Assembly: GCF_003945595.2 (NCBI RefSeq)
Contig: NW_024104448.1
Location: 134,309-198,308, forward strand
Direction: 5' to 3'
Origin: Pipra filicauda
Lineage: Eukaryota > Chordata > Aves > Passeriformes > Pipridae
Length of the DNA: 64,000 nt
A program made the translations under genes and the position numbers. Below, piece after piece: positions 31,861 through 44,098 of the stretch (positions are counted from its first letter, which is position 1; each line of letters opens with the position of its first letter). The notes beneath the pieces are model-generated. The model was not told where the DNA came from. It saw only the letters and a program-made list of their open reading frames with translations, and did no database searches.

Positions 31861-34520
31861 AAAGCCCACCAGAACTCATAGAGGTGGCACAAAGGCTGCC
31901 GGGATACACTGAGGCGGCGCAAAGGCTGCCGTGCGCCAGATCCAGACTGAGCACCGGCAGTCGGGTCACGCTTCAAGGCTTCACCAAGGCTCTGGCAGTA
32001 CTTACAGAGCCTGAAGGCTCATGGTGTGACCTGGCACTCACTTGGTGTCTATGAAAACCATTCTGCTACTATGGAATGTTTTTTCCTAGAAAACACACGC
32101 ATTACTCAAGTTACACATCTAACCAAAATGCAGCAAATGGTCTCCAATCCCACCAATTGTCTTCTTGCTGTCACCACATCCTTAGCCTTAGAATGCAAGG
32201 GGAAGTCTACAGCTGCTGGAGCAGTTCCTGGGAATGCAATGAAACGCCCTTTCCTTGGACTGCACAAGGGCAAGTGCTGAGGGCACCACACAGCTCCTGC
32301 CCAAACCCCCGCAGCACAACCCCCAGCAGATCCCGGTGTTCCACCAGGTGAACACAGGCAGTGCCATCTCCACTCCCGATACACGGCCCTGCTTGAGCCA
32401 GCGACGCGTGGCCTCGTCGCGTCCTGTCCTCCCACGCACCGTGGAGTCCAGCCTGGCTGGCTCCTGCCAGACTGACTGCTGCCAAAAAATCAATATATAT
32501 GCCACAGGCAGCACTCCTGCTCCCTGCGTTAAGGAGAATCACCTGACCACTTGAGTCCTAAGTGCAAAATGAAAGAGCTCTGTGGTCAGAACAATCGATC
32601 TGGACAGCAATTCTCTAACCATATGCCACTCATCACCAAAGACGGTCAGAAAAGAGCCCTGATTGTGGGCACATGCTCCCATCCCCATGCATGAGGAAAG
32701 CAGCCACCGGTCACCATCCACTCCCTTCCTCAGATGCCAAAATACACTCATCGGGAAAAGCATTACTAAGCAGAAGGCTGTTGAATTTATAGTGTGCCTT
32801 ACTTCCTCTGGGGGGGTCTTCAGAAGAGGCCTGCCCAAAGGTAACAGCTCGAAAAGCAGGGTAAAAATCAGCACGCAACTTTCACGGCAGTAACGAAAGC
32901 AAAACTTCAGGGAATGGCAGATGAAAAAGGAAGAGGCTACCAAAACAAATTGGCAGAGGAAAAGAACCGCACATAATCCATAACTGGTATCAAGTCAAAG
33001 CAAATGCATTTATTCCCAACCTTGTTACTCAGGCAATAATGATGAAATACACTTGAGAAGCAGTTTCTCAGGAGCAACTTCCACAGCATGATGGCAAACT
33101 TGGAGAGGAAAAAAGTCAAAGGGAAAAAAAAAACCTCTTGCAGGCCGGCAGCCTGCTTTGGGGCAGATAAACCCTGACTTGGGAGGGGTTGGAGCAATCG
33201 ATGGAAACCTCCAGATAGGTCTAATGGGGGCATAGGAACCAAGTGACACTGACAAGGCAAGGATGGCACAACTTGGTGAGGATGTGGCCCAGGTGGGTGC
33301 CAGCTCCCGCATGACACGTGTGCCAACATACCATCCTACCCTCTCAACACGGAACGCTGAAAGCCCTGCCAGCCTCGAGCACATCTGCACTCACACCACA
33401 TCCAAGATTTGTGCAGCCAAGACACCAAAAGCATTTAAGCAAAGTAGCCTTGGCAGACGTTCAGCTGCTGCCAGTGTGTCTGTGAAAGCCACTTCCACAC
33501 CACAACAGAGCCCTCACAGGACCTCATTCCCAACCTGCCCCTCACTGGGTTGGAGGGGGCTGGGCAGAAAATCCTGTCTAGTCTCTGGCGTGGGCTGGGG
33601 GTTCTCTGGTTCTCCCTCGGCTTCGGCACAGGGAAATACTGCAGCTCAGAACAACTGCCTGGCACAGGACTGTAAACCTTGAGGTACTGCAGAGGAGGAA
33701 AGCTGCTTTGCTTTTCACTTCATACACAACACCCCAAGTTTGGCGCTCTGGGGACGTGTGCTCGTGTGGCACCTTCGCGGGAAGAAGCTGGAAGAAGGTG
33801 CAGACACTGGAGCATCCCTGCCTTAGGCAAAGCTACTCCAAAAGAAAACTGATATCCAATTCTTTGGAAACCATTTCTCTTTTGTAGCTATTTAGCTCAT
33901 CTTAGATAGAGTTTGCACTTTGTTAATAACTATCTTGTCCAAAAAAAACCTGGTCCAGCAGATTATGAACTGCAGGGACCCAATGGCAAATCAGACTCTG
34001 GTTTCATTTCCTTGAGGATTCATAACAAAATAACAAGTCACCCCTCTAGAAAGGAAATGCTTAAACATATTTCATTTAGTTATCACAGATATTTTCCCCA
34101 AACTATCCACAATCTGTACAGAAAAAAAAAAAAGGTAAAAAAACTAATTAATTCTTAAGCAGGGAATATTGATTATGGCAGCACACTTCCAGGTGGACAA
34201 GCATTTCTGCCAGTCTAACAAATCCACTGTCTAGAGTACAAAGCCACCCAAACACATATGGGTCTCTTGAAAGACATTCTTAATATTGTCTTGTGTTAAG
34301 AATGTTAAGGACGTTACACTTGCAATTATCAAAAACTGCTCAGTGTCGCTTCTTCAGGGACGACTTTCACACACAGTGAACTCAATGGTCCCCAGAGAGA
34401 AACGCACATGTGATACAAATACCTATTGTTCAGCTACTAAGCTTTTCCAGACTGCCTGGGCAGTCAAGGCTGGAAATCCTCACTTATGCTTTCCACGTCA
34501 CATCTGGATTTGCTGGGAAG
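31861..34520. other. no gene recognised
   Basis: Unique sequence. A short tandem motif (GGCACAAAGGCTGCCG / GGCGCAAAGGCTGCCG) occurs at 31887-31932. Nothing else was supported. Confidence 0.3.
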
Positions 34521-34522
34521 CA

Positions 34523-34549
34523 AACACACACACACACACACACACACTC
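34523..34549. repeat. (CA)n microsatellite
   Basis: An uninterrupted CA run of about 13 units. Confidence 0.95.
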
Positions 34550-36630
34550 ATTTCTGCTCCTCACTGCATCACTTAGAAATAAATTAAAAACCAAGGGAAA
34601 AAACATATACCACAAAATAAAGAGCTCAGTGCAGCACCATCTTAAACTTCTGCCCAGTGCCGGACAGAAAGAGGGAGAAAACTTGTTCTCCCATTTTTCC
34701 CAATTCTGGACTAAGCAGGTTTGAAACAGACAATCTTGTCCTCACCTGCAGCCATGGGGGCTTCCCTCCTTCCTTCAGCCTTGCCCCGACTTCTGAAGGA
34801 CCAGAGGCACCACACAACCCCAAACCACCAGGATTCACACCCAGTACTAGGATGTGTACTAGTACACCTTCATGTTCTATCTTCAGCCATACAAACTGGA
34901 GATGCTTTTGCTTTTCTGGCAGATTTAGCAAATTTCATTTACATTTATCGAGGCAACAGACATTGTGGATGGTACACAGCTGGCAGAAGTCTGAAGAGGG
35001 AAACAAAAATTCATTGGTTTCTTGCTTGTGGTGACCTAAACCTCTCCTAGGCCCATGCTCAAGAAAGGAAGGTGTTGCTTTACCTGTCTGAGAGGCTTAT
35101 GCTGCAGACATCACTTGGCACACTGCTGTCACTGAACTGATCTCTACAGTCTCAGATTGCCTTCTGTGTCTTTTCCACTGGAGTGTGCAGCCATCACAAG
35201 TTCAGGAAAAGCCCAGGAAGCACTTAAGTGTCTACCACTGTCCAAGGAATCCCTAAGCAGCCCACGGACACCTACCCTACCCCACTCGACTTGGGGCTAA
35301 CGAAACCAAAATAAGGACAGTCAATGAACTGTCAGCAGTTATTTGCTCCTTAGCAGAACATATCAGAAAAATGTGGTAGCATGGCTACGTGGCCATTTGC
35401 ACACTGAGAGAGTTGCTATTTGCACAAAAGAAAGACTGGAGGTAGGTGAGAGAGGTTTTATTTCCCCAAAGAGGGACTGAGTTGCTAAAAGTGTGGAAAA
35501 CACTAACTGAGAGGCAGACACAGAGGCAGGACAACAGAAAACATGGCACAAAGCTTTAAGCATCAGAACAAAACGGTCCAGGATTATCAGCACCGAGCAC
35601 TGATGTTACCAACTGGCACAATTCTCCAGCTGAACCAACTAATTTACCTCCTGGCATCTTCCACAAAGCATCCTATTAACTAGTGTACCAAAACATCTGC
35701 TTCTGTGTGGTTTGTAAACAGAACATGTTTTCATTGGACCTGATTGCTTTTCTAAGAAAAAAAATCTTGTACAGGTAAAAACCCATCCAGTAGCCAGGTG
35801 TTTCAGAGCCCACAGCTCCCAGGTAAAGGAGCAGAGGAGCAGCAGCACAGAAGGATCCAAAGGTGCCCAAGGGAGGTTCAAGTTGACTGTGTTCGGTAAG
35901 AATATTTGAAAACAAGCTGCTCTGCAGCTGTCTCAAGCCTGGAGCTCACAGAAAGGAAACGAGCTCCCCCTCCTGCTTCATTTCATACCTTCTCTGATCA
36001 AGGCAGAATCACACAGTGCAAAAGGGAAGAGAGCAGATGGTAACACCAGTCCAATGTCCCCCCAATGGCCAGCACCAGGGCTCATTCCCTCCTCTGGTTG
36101 ATGGAACCGAGAGCCAGGTTCTGCTCGTCCCGCTCAGCAGATGCGACAGCCGGGATGCGGAGCCTTGGTGGGGGCAACATGTGCTGGTGACACCGGGTAT
36201 GGCACCAAACCCTGAGGCGCAGAGATAGCGGATCCCTCAACCTAAACAGCCTCCCCGTGCCACTCGCTGCCCCTCTGCCACTGCAGGCTCCACTGGACAC
36301 ACACTGCTCAGCATTGAGTCACGGAATGCTTTGGGCTGGAAGGGCCCTCAGGAACCCCCCGTGCAGTCACAGAAACCACGCCAGTGACCAGGGCAGTACC
36401 AAAGGCACCTGTTCAAGGTGGGCAGCAGGGGAGCAGGACTGCAAATGGAAGGGACAGCAGAAGGCAAAACCAGAAAGAAAAACCAACCACGAGCTCATTT
36501 AGAGATGGCCTAATAATAATAATAACAATAATAAATACATGATTTCCAATTTGCCTCTGTCAGGGAAAATAAAACAGAACTCTGCCTCAAGTCCCTTCAT
36601 TTCAGATCCCAAAGAAACACATGGACATCC
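34550..36630. other. no gene recognised
   Basis: Unique sequence. A short patch near 36315-36355 (ACGGAATGCTTTGGGCTGGAAGG) resembles a CR1 3' end. A (TAA)n microsatellite lies at 36511-36537. Confidence 0.3.
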
Positions 36631-36631
36631 C

Positions 36632-37324
36632 TGTCCTAGTTAGGACAACTGAGACCAGTTCATCAGGGTATGGGTGTAACCCAAAACTGTGTATTCTATA
36701 GCCTTCCATGCCATTTCCCAGAAACTGTTATCAATGAACCATTTACACCATCTGCCCATAGAGCCTGACTCCTCAGGCTATAAACTAGGTGTTAAGAGGC
36801 CTGTGAGATAGGAGGATGCTCCTGTCCTCACACCCTTTGTGGAACTCCCCGCCCTGAGGGAAGTGCTGAGCATTCCTGCCTGAACTGCAGGATATATAAT
36901 CTTGGAGTCTTGGAACATTTTTAACCACTCTGTGGGATCCAGAGAAGGACTGCGGCTCATCGCTCTCAAACAGACTTGGATCACCACCCTATACTGGACT
37001 CCAATCACCACTTTGACCAGACTGCAACAGCTCTCCCCCCAGCATCTCACTGCAATCACCACTTTTGACTAGACTGCAACCGCTCTCCCACCAGCAGGTT
37101 CTTCCCCTCTCCCTTTACTTTGGACTCAAGCGGGGCCCAAGGAACACCACGTTGTTCATGCCCCAGGGTACTGGGTTATACATTTGGGTTTTGTGGGTTA
37201 AGACCAATTGTTTGTTTGTATGATTGTACTTACTGTATTATTTTAGTAAATTGTTATTCTGACTTATAATCTCTCCTTTGAGTTGAGTTCATTTCCCCTG
37301 CTGGTTAACTCTTAAACCAGCACA
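36632..37324 (+). mobile_element. solo LTR, family 1, copy 2, with target duplication
   Basis: From TGTCCTAGTTAGGACAACTG to AACCAGCACA, flanked by ATCCC at 36627-36631 and 37325-37329. The TATA region (GGATATATAATCTTGG) lies near 36890. One copy of the U3 unit that is triplicated in copy 1 is present. Confidence 0.95.
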
Positions 37325-37329
37325 ATCCC

Positions 37330-37846
37330 TGTCACAATGAACAGACGGCATGTTGTGCTTCTGGCTGTCTCTCAAATTCTGCAGTTCATTGGGTTTTATT
37401 ATCTCATTTCTTTGTTCTTAGCCAAAAGAAGCCCAAAACAAACTATCTGATGGGCCCCCCCCTTTTTTTTTTTTACCGGGGGAAAACACAAAGTATTTTT
37501 AAAGGAACTACTCTTATTTCTGTTTATTTTCCCTATCAACCTACCCTTGACATCAGACATGACACTAATGCCAGAAAAGTTTCAGTCTGCTTCACCAAGA
37601 GTCCCAAAGGGAAAAGAAAAGCACTGCCTCCAGCCCTCTCAAAGTCACTGCCCTCAACATGTGCTCATTTTCACCATTTGCAAAGGAAGTGCCACCATTT
37701 CTCTCAAGCCCATGCCTTACCTGGTAACACTATTCAACTGAGCAACAGCCATTCCAAAGGCAGAGGTGAAGGATGCAGAGGAACTCACAAAACCAGGGGA
37801 GAGAAACTATTGGCGCTGTGGTCCAAAGCAGCTTTGCAAGATGTGC
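37330..37846. other. no gene recognised
   Basis: Unique sequence between two LTRs, with a C7T12 run near 37457. Nothing else was seen. Confidence 0.3.
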
Positions 37847-37851
37847 AATGC

Positions 37852-39198
37852 TCTAGTAGTTTGAACCAGGTTTTCCCCCTGAAGCTAAGAAAATGGTAAA
37901 ACCCCAGGGGGTGGTGACCCCTGGAAGTTTTGAAGTTTTGTCCAATCTGCGCTCCTGCGAGATGTAAACATACCACAGGCAAACGGAACAGAAGGTGAGT
38001 TGTAGTTTGGTTGTAGAAGTGGTAGCCATGTTCTGAGGCCACGAGGAGCAGAGGGCAGAAGCCCCTTGGGGGGGGCTTTGGCCCCCAAGCCCCCAGCGGG
38101 GGCCTGCGGGGACCTGGAACAGCATAAAGCTGGGCTAGTTGCTTGCAGGTGAGAGCTAAGAAAGTTTTCTCCACTGTGAGTGAGCAGAGACAGAGCGGCA
38201 GCAGAAGCAGCGTCCAGAGACTATGGCTAAGAGCCAGGACAGATAAGAACTGAACCAAACAGCAAACGGCATGCACCGCAGAGAGGACTCCTGGAAGGAG
38301 AGCCGAGAAAAGAGAGTCAGCAGCAGAGCTACAAAGTTTTGGGGGTAAGAACTGAACCAGACCCCCCAAACTCCTTGGAGACCCCTCACGTCCTAGAAGG
38401 GAGGGGTGAAGTGCGACATGCACTGCAGAGAGGAGCTGAAAAGCTCAGAGCGTCCTGGGAAGCTGGACCGGGACGGAGAGGAATGCAGAGGGGGGTGACC
38501 TTGGCCTTCCACCCCCCCCCTCGCCACTGCTGCCAAGGTGGCAGCCTGAGACAGAGCACAGGAGCTCTGGTAGAACTCTTGAGGCAAAGGCTTGCAACTG
38601 AATGCTGCCCAAGATGTTCTGACTCCGGGGTGAACGCCCCTGAGGAAGGGACATATCACGAAGATGCCCCTGCATTTTGTGATATGCCTGTGGTGAAGCG
38701 AGTTTAGTCCCTGCTGGCAGTCCACAGGTGAGACCTTCGCTTGGAGTCGAAGGAGAGCCAAGAGGGGTGAAAGGAGACCCCCTTGTGTCTTGAAGACCCT
38801 TCGTTTGGAGACGACGGGCCAAGGGGCTTGGAGATCCCCTTGTGTGTATTGAAAGAAATCCAGCTATCAGCTGCATGCATGTGAAGAGGACAGATGACTG
38901 CTGCCGTAGAGAAACTGCTCAGAGACTAGAAGGGATCTGTCCTTCTTCCCTCCTGGACTTTTATTTGGAGGGGAGAAGAGATCTGATCCATTGTAAATAC
39001 TTATATCATGGTAGAGATACTTGTGATCGTGTGTATAATGTATTATAATATTTATTTGTACAGTCATTGTAATATATTCCTTTTCCCCCACTTTGAGTCT
39101 GGTGTTTTGTCTGAAAAAAAATCATCCCACATTAGGTTGAGATGTGGGAGGGGGCTTAGACTAGGGAATTAGAATTTTGGGGATCTTAAACCATGACA
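37852..39198 (+). mobile_element. solo LTR, family 5 (long), with target duplication
   Basis: About 1.35 kb from TCTAGTAGTTTGAACC to TTAAACCATGACA, flanked by AATGC at 37847-37851 and 39199-39203. The expected first dinucleotide TG reads TC. The 3' end is AT-rich with a possible polyadenylation region (ATAATATTTATTTG). The element type rests on the duplication and the CA end, so it is less certain than the other LTRs. Confidence 0.65.
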
Positions 39199-39739
39199 AA
39201 TGCGTAGCTACTCTGCAGCTAATTGTGCAAATATTGGTCAAGAGGAGCCTTCCTGCACACAAAGGAGGAGACTCAGCTCTTGAGCAAACCCTGCAACATT
39301 GAAACCACAACTACAAAACCAGAGAAGCATCCTAAGAATGACCCTTGTCTTTGTGTTTACCTTTACTCCTGCCCTAACTCACCTCCTGAGCCCTGCCTTG
39401 CTGATTGGTTCCCACAGACGAACCCCACAAAGAAAACGGGAATTAGGGAAGCCTACAGTAAATGCAGCAGCTACACCCAACAGCCACTGGCTCACCCAGG
39501 AGCCCAAAGGCAGCCCAGGCATTTCAGTGTTTTTTGGCAATTAGAGCTTGAAGCTGCTGCTGTGCAAGAGCCAAGGAGAGCACAACTGCTCAGGGCAAGG
39601 CACATGGGGAGCAGGTCTGGCTGTGGGAACCCACCGGGATGAGTATCAGCCACACACAGATATTGCCCAAACCATTAAACAGAAGTTTATGTTCCAAAGA
39701 TAACACAAGAAGTCACTTACCAGCTGACTAATCTGTGTC

Positions 39740-40326
39740 TGTCCTAGTTAGAACAGCTGGGACCAGTTCATCACTGTATGGGTGTAACCCAAAACTGTGT
39801 ATTCTATAGCCTTCCATGCTCTTTTCCCAGAAACTGTTATCAATAGGCCATTTACACCACCTGCCCAGAGCACGCCTGACCTCTTAGGCTATAAGCTGGG
39901 TGTTAAGAGGCCTGCGATATAGGAGGATGCTCCTGTCCTCACAGCCATTGTGGAACTCCCTGCCCTGAGGCAGGTACTGGGCATTCCTGCCTGAACCTGA
40001 GAATATATATAATCTTGGAGTCTTGGGACTTTTTTACCACTCGTGGGATCCAGAGAAGGACTGTGACCACCACTCTCGACCGGACTGCAACAGCACTCTC
40101 ACCAACAGGTTTTCCCTCTCCTTTTACTTTGGACTCAGGGGGCCCAAAGAACACCACTCTGTTCACGCCCCAGGGTGCTGGGTTATACGTTTGGGTTTTG
40201 TGGGTTAAAACCAATTGTTTGTCTGTATAATTGTATTTACTGTATTTTTTAATTGTTATTCTGATTTATAATCTCTCTTTTGAGTTGGGTTCATTTCCCC
40301 TGCCGGTTTACCTTTAAACCAGCACA
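39740..40326 (+). mobile_element. solo LTR, family 1, copy 3, with target duplication
   Basis: From TGTCCTAGTTAGAACAGC to AACCAGCACA, flanked by GTGTC at 39735-39739 and 40327-40331. The TATA region is at about 40005. It is shorter than copy 2 mainly through deletions in the middle. Confidence 0.95.
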
Positions 40327-40559
40327 GTGTCAGGACTCAACCCCTCCCTGGATGAACTACCCAAGCCCTGGGTCCCAGCAGTGGCCCAAAAGACTCACAT
40401 TGTTTTCCTTCACTGAGGAGATCACTGGGGGTGGGAAACAGCCCTCTCAAGCCCTTTCCATGGGACGGCAGTGTCACAGCAGCAGGCGGGGGATGGAGAG
40501 GAGCAGCAAAGCAGAAATCCCAAAGGCATCTGCCCAAGGAGTTTTCCGTCTCATGAAGA

Positions 40560-40690
40560 AACCATCAAGGCAGTCGCAATTGCAGGGAGCTGGAAGGAAC
40601 TGATCTTTCAGGTCCCTTCCAAACCAAAGCATTCTGGGACTCTATTAACACTTAATCCTAAAAAAAAAAAAAAAAAAAAGAAAAGAAAAA
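40560..40690 (+). mobile_element. CR1 LINE 3' end followed by an A-rich tract
   Basis: GGAGCTGGAAGGAACTGATC, TCAGGTCCCTTCCAAACC and CATTCTGGGACTCT match the CR1 3' end. A run of about 20 A follows at 40661. Confidence 0.75.
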
Positions 40691-41470
40691 AGTCAGCTTA
40701 TGCCTGAGCTAGAAGTTTGAAAGAGGATTGTACATGAAATACAGCAATAGCTGAACAACACAGCACACATGTCCTCGGCCCACAAACACTACCAAAGGTG
40801 TGTGATACATGCTGGCAAATTATTTCATGATAATCTCACTATGGCACAAACAGGAAAAAGCACCACAGAACAATGAGGCTGCTCAGTGTTTTTAGTGGTC
40901 ACCAACCACGTTGACAAAATCAGTGTTCTAAAAATATTTTTAGCTCCTTGTACCAAAGCACAAAAAAAAAAAAGAAAAAAAAAAGTTCCTTATTTATGGT
41001 AGTCGTTAATTTATTTTTCTCAAGAGGCCAGAAAAATACACAGCTAAATGTTTTAAGATGTACAGGCCCGTGAAACTGAGGGGGAAAGGGGCAAGAATAA
41101 AAAAGCAGGGGGAACCAGCCAGGAGATGGGAGAAAGTTTTACAGCAAAGCATGGAATTCTCAGGGCAGAGTGACTTTTCATGGCAAGCACACGCTACAAC
41201 AAGTGTGAGAAGACAGAAATGTAAAAACAAAAGCCTAAATCCCAAAACTGCATAGGCACTGCTTGAACTGCCCTTCTCAGAGACTTTTGGGGAGCACATC
41301 AGCTCTCCCCTCAAAGCCTTTTGGAAACGGAACTAAAACATCCCGCATAAAGAACCATTTACCTTGTAACAACGTCCACAGTTACACATTGCACATACAG
41401 GACCAGGTCTCTTATAACAACATCCACAACAAAACATGCCACCAGGTCCCTTGTAACAGCGAAACACTTT
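40691..41470. other. no gene recognised
   Basis: AT-rich sequence with an A-rich run at 40960-40984. Nothing was identified. Confidence 0.3.
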
Positions 41471-41619
41471 CCCTTGTCACGTGCCCCCCCCTTTTCCATG
41501 CCTGTGTTCCCATCTGTACCCATCGACGCCAGGAGCCCGAAGCGTTGGAAAACACACATTCCCAGGCTGCAGCTCCCAAGGGATGACGCAGCTATTCAAG
41601 CGCACGCCTGCGAGCAGGG

Positions 41620-43420
41620 GAGCACTTACCTGGGGGGCCGCCGGCCCCTCCACCTCTCCCCCCTGCGGCAGCGCGGCCCCTGACCGCGGATGCCCAGCTC
41701 CCCTGGCCGCGCTCCGCCACAAGGAACGGACGGGCAGGATCTGGCAGTGCCGGGACGCCAGGCACGTGCACCCGGGCACCGGCAGCAGCGGGTGCCGGTT
41801 CTCCCCGGCAGGCCGCGAGGCGGAGGGTGAGGGATTCCCTCCACCAGGCGCAGCCAAGAAATCCGCCCGCCGCTCCCCCTCTCCCAGCCTCTGAGAGGTG
41901 GAGGTTCTCTGGGAGCACACGTGGAAGCGATGCCGCCTGCCCTCCGAGTGTGGGACAGCACACCTGCCGTGACTCCCCTCTCTCCAAAGAGCTTCCACCG
42001 AGCAATCACTGGAAAGACCCAAATTCCAGGATTTGAGGCTCTTTGAATGTTGCTGTGATGCACCTCGTTCAACCAGACATATCCCTGTGAACGATTCAGC
42101 CCCAAAATCTCCCTCCCTTTTTGGGTTGAAAACCGGTCCAGCAGCAGCAGCAGCAGGAGGCTGCCCTTGCCCGTGCGAGCCACCTCGCCCTGTCCTGAGC
42201 TGAGCTCACACCTCCAGAGAGGTGTCTGTGCCACATTTGTATCTCTGCAGAGGCTTCAACAACCAACAGCACAGAAAACAGAGCTGCCCGCGGGAGAGGC
42301 TGGCTGGGGCAGCTGATCCCTGGCTCGGCGGCGCTTCTCGTGCCGACCTAGACGTGACTGCCGCCGCGCCCACTCCAGTGCACCTCCCTACTTTACTGCC
42401 AGCCGCTGCTGACGGAGCGCAGCCCTGCACGGGGGCTTTGTCCGCAAGCTCTGTGCTACCTCCTTCCCACCTGGGGACAGGAGAAGCCGCAGGACGGGTC
42501 ATTCCCCGAGAGGGGAGTTACCGACGAGCCCCCGCACGGAACGGGCACTGAGCGCTCCACAGTGAGCCCTGCCACCTCCGGGAGCCGAGCCGAGCCGAGC
42601 CCCAACCAGCCACTGCAGCCCCCCGGACGCCCGCACACCGCCGGCTACTGCCGGTCCCGCGGCGTCCTCTGCAACCCCCGCGACCGCCACTTCGCCACAG
42701 AGCGGCGCGTGCTCAAAGCGGGCGCAGAAGGCGCGCGCGCGCAACGGGCGCGCGGTAAGAGGCGCTGGGAGAGGAGCCGGCGCCAGCCGGCAGCTCTTGG
42801 CTCTGAGCTGTTTTGGGTGCGGGTTTTGGGGCACTGCGCACACCCTCCCTTGGTAACAGCCCTGCCCCAGTTCGCTGCACCCAGCTGCACTCCCCGCACC
42901 TCTTGCTCAGCTCCGCGGGAATTTGTGCCTCCTCTGAAGGTGGCAAATGTCTCCAAAACGAGTCGGGAAGCCACTCCCCGTCTTTCTTTTCCAGCCTTTT
43001 CTGCCCAGCACCGCAGTGGTCGAAAAGGAAACCAAAAACGCGGGAAAAAAACACCCCAAAATCGCACGGTGCCAACTCCCAGCTCCTCCCACTAAGCCCC
43101 GAGAACTGCAGCCCCTGGGCCCCGCCGCGGCTTCCCCGCCGTCACCCGACACCTCCCGCACGTCCCGCCCCGCAACGCCGCTCCCGCTGCCGCCCTCGAA
43201 CACAAGGAACAACCCCCCTTGCCCCCAGCACAGGCCGGTCCCTCCCTGGCAGCCTCGGCAGTGCCGGAAGGGCCGGGAGCGGCCGCAGCCCCCAACGACG
43301 GGCGGGGCGCGCCGGGAGGGGCCGCGCGGGGCGGGGGCGGGTCCCGCGGCTGCGACCCCGCGGGGAAGGGACCCCCGGGCCGGCCCCGTCCGGCACCGCC
43401 CCTCGCCCACAGTTTTAACA
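41620..43420. promoter_or_regulatory. CpG island, possibly bidirectional promoter
   Basis: Very GC- and CpG-rich at 41620-41880 and again at 42300-43420. On the minus strand CCCCCCAG|GTAAGT at 41630/41629 is a strong donor, so a minus-strand first exon probably ends there. On the plus strand GCGCGCG|GTAAGA at 42753/42754 is a good donor too. Long frames are open on both strands only because stops are rare in GC-rich DNA, and none has a domain. The genes served are not identified. Confidence 0.5.
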
Positions 43421-43849
43421 TTATAGAGCCAAGATTTAATCCAGAGCATCAGAAGCTCCCAAGTGCGGGGGATTTCCATAGACTTGTTACTTTTCTCTTT
43501 TTAATGACTGCGTTGCCAAAGTTAGGGAAATACAATCAGCATTCCCTTAACACCATCACTTCCATACCCACCTGCGATCAGGGGCCGATGAGCAACAGCC
43601 TGCGCTGGACGGGCTGCAGGGATGGTGTGAAGGCCACTGTTCCCCAGGTCTGAAGGACTCTGGCCATGATCCCCGGCCCGTGGACAGAAAGCCCAGAGCC
43701 AACAGGAACTCCAGTCAGCTGCAGGCAGATGTTACTCCTTCCCAGTTTGCCGGGGGTGGGGGCAAAGGTGCTCTTCCCTGTCCAGCAGTGGCAGTCATCC
43801 CCTGGGCAGAGCCCACCCTGATCCTCAGCCTAGTGGGAGGACATCCCCT

Positions 43850-44098
43850 TGTCACAGCCCACTTCCTGCAGAGAAAAAAGGGAAATATCGCACATCATGA
43901 AGACATTCTTCCCTAGGAAGGTGGGGAGGCCCTGGCACAGCTTGCACAGAGAAGCTCTGGCTGCCCCATCCCTGGAAGTGTCCAAGGCCAGGCTGGACAG
44001 TCTAGTGGAAGGTGTCCCTGCCCATGGCAAGGGGTGGAAGGAGATGATCCCCAAGGTCCCTTCCAACCCAAACCACTCCAGGATGCCAGGATGATTCC
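43850..44098 (+). mobile_element. CR1 LINE, 3' fragment
   Basis: TTCTTCCCTAGGAAGGTGG, CATCCCTGGAAGTGTCCAAG and GGTCCCTTCCAACCCAAACC are diagnostic of the CR1 3' end. Confidence 0.92.

Noticed and set aside
41477..43479. Several frames of 100-200 codons on both strands of the CpG island
   Set aside because: Stops are rare in GC-rich DNA; the products are Arg/Pro/Ala/Gly-rich without domains and overlap in all frames.
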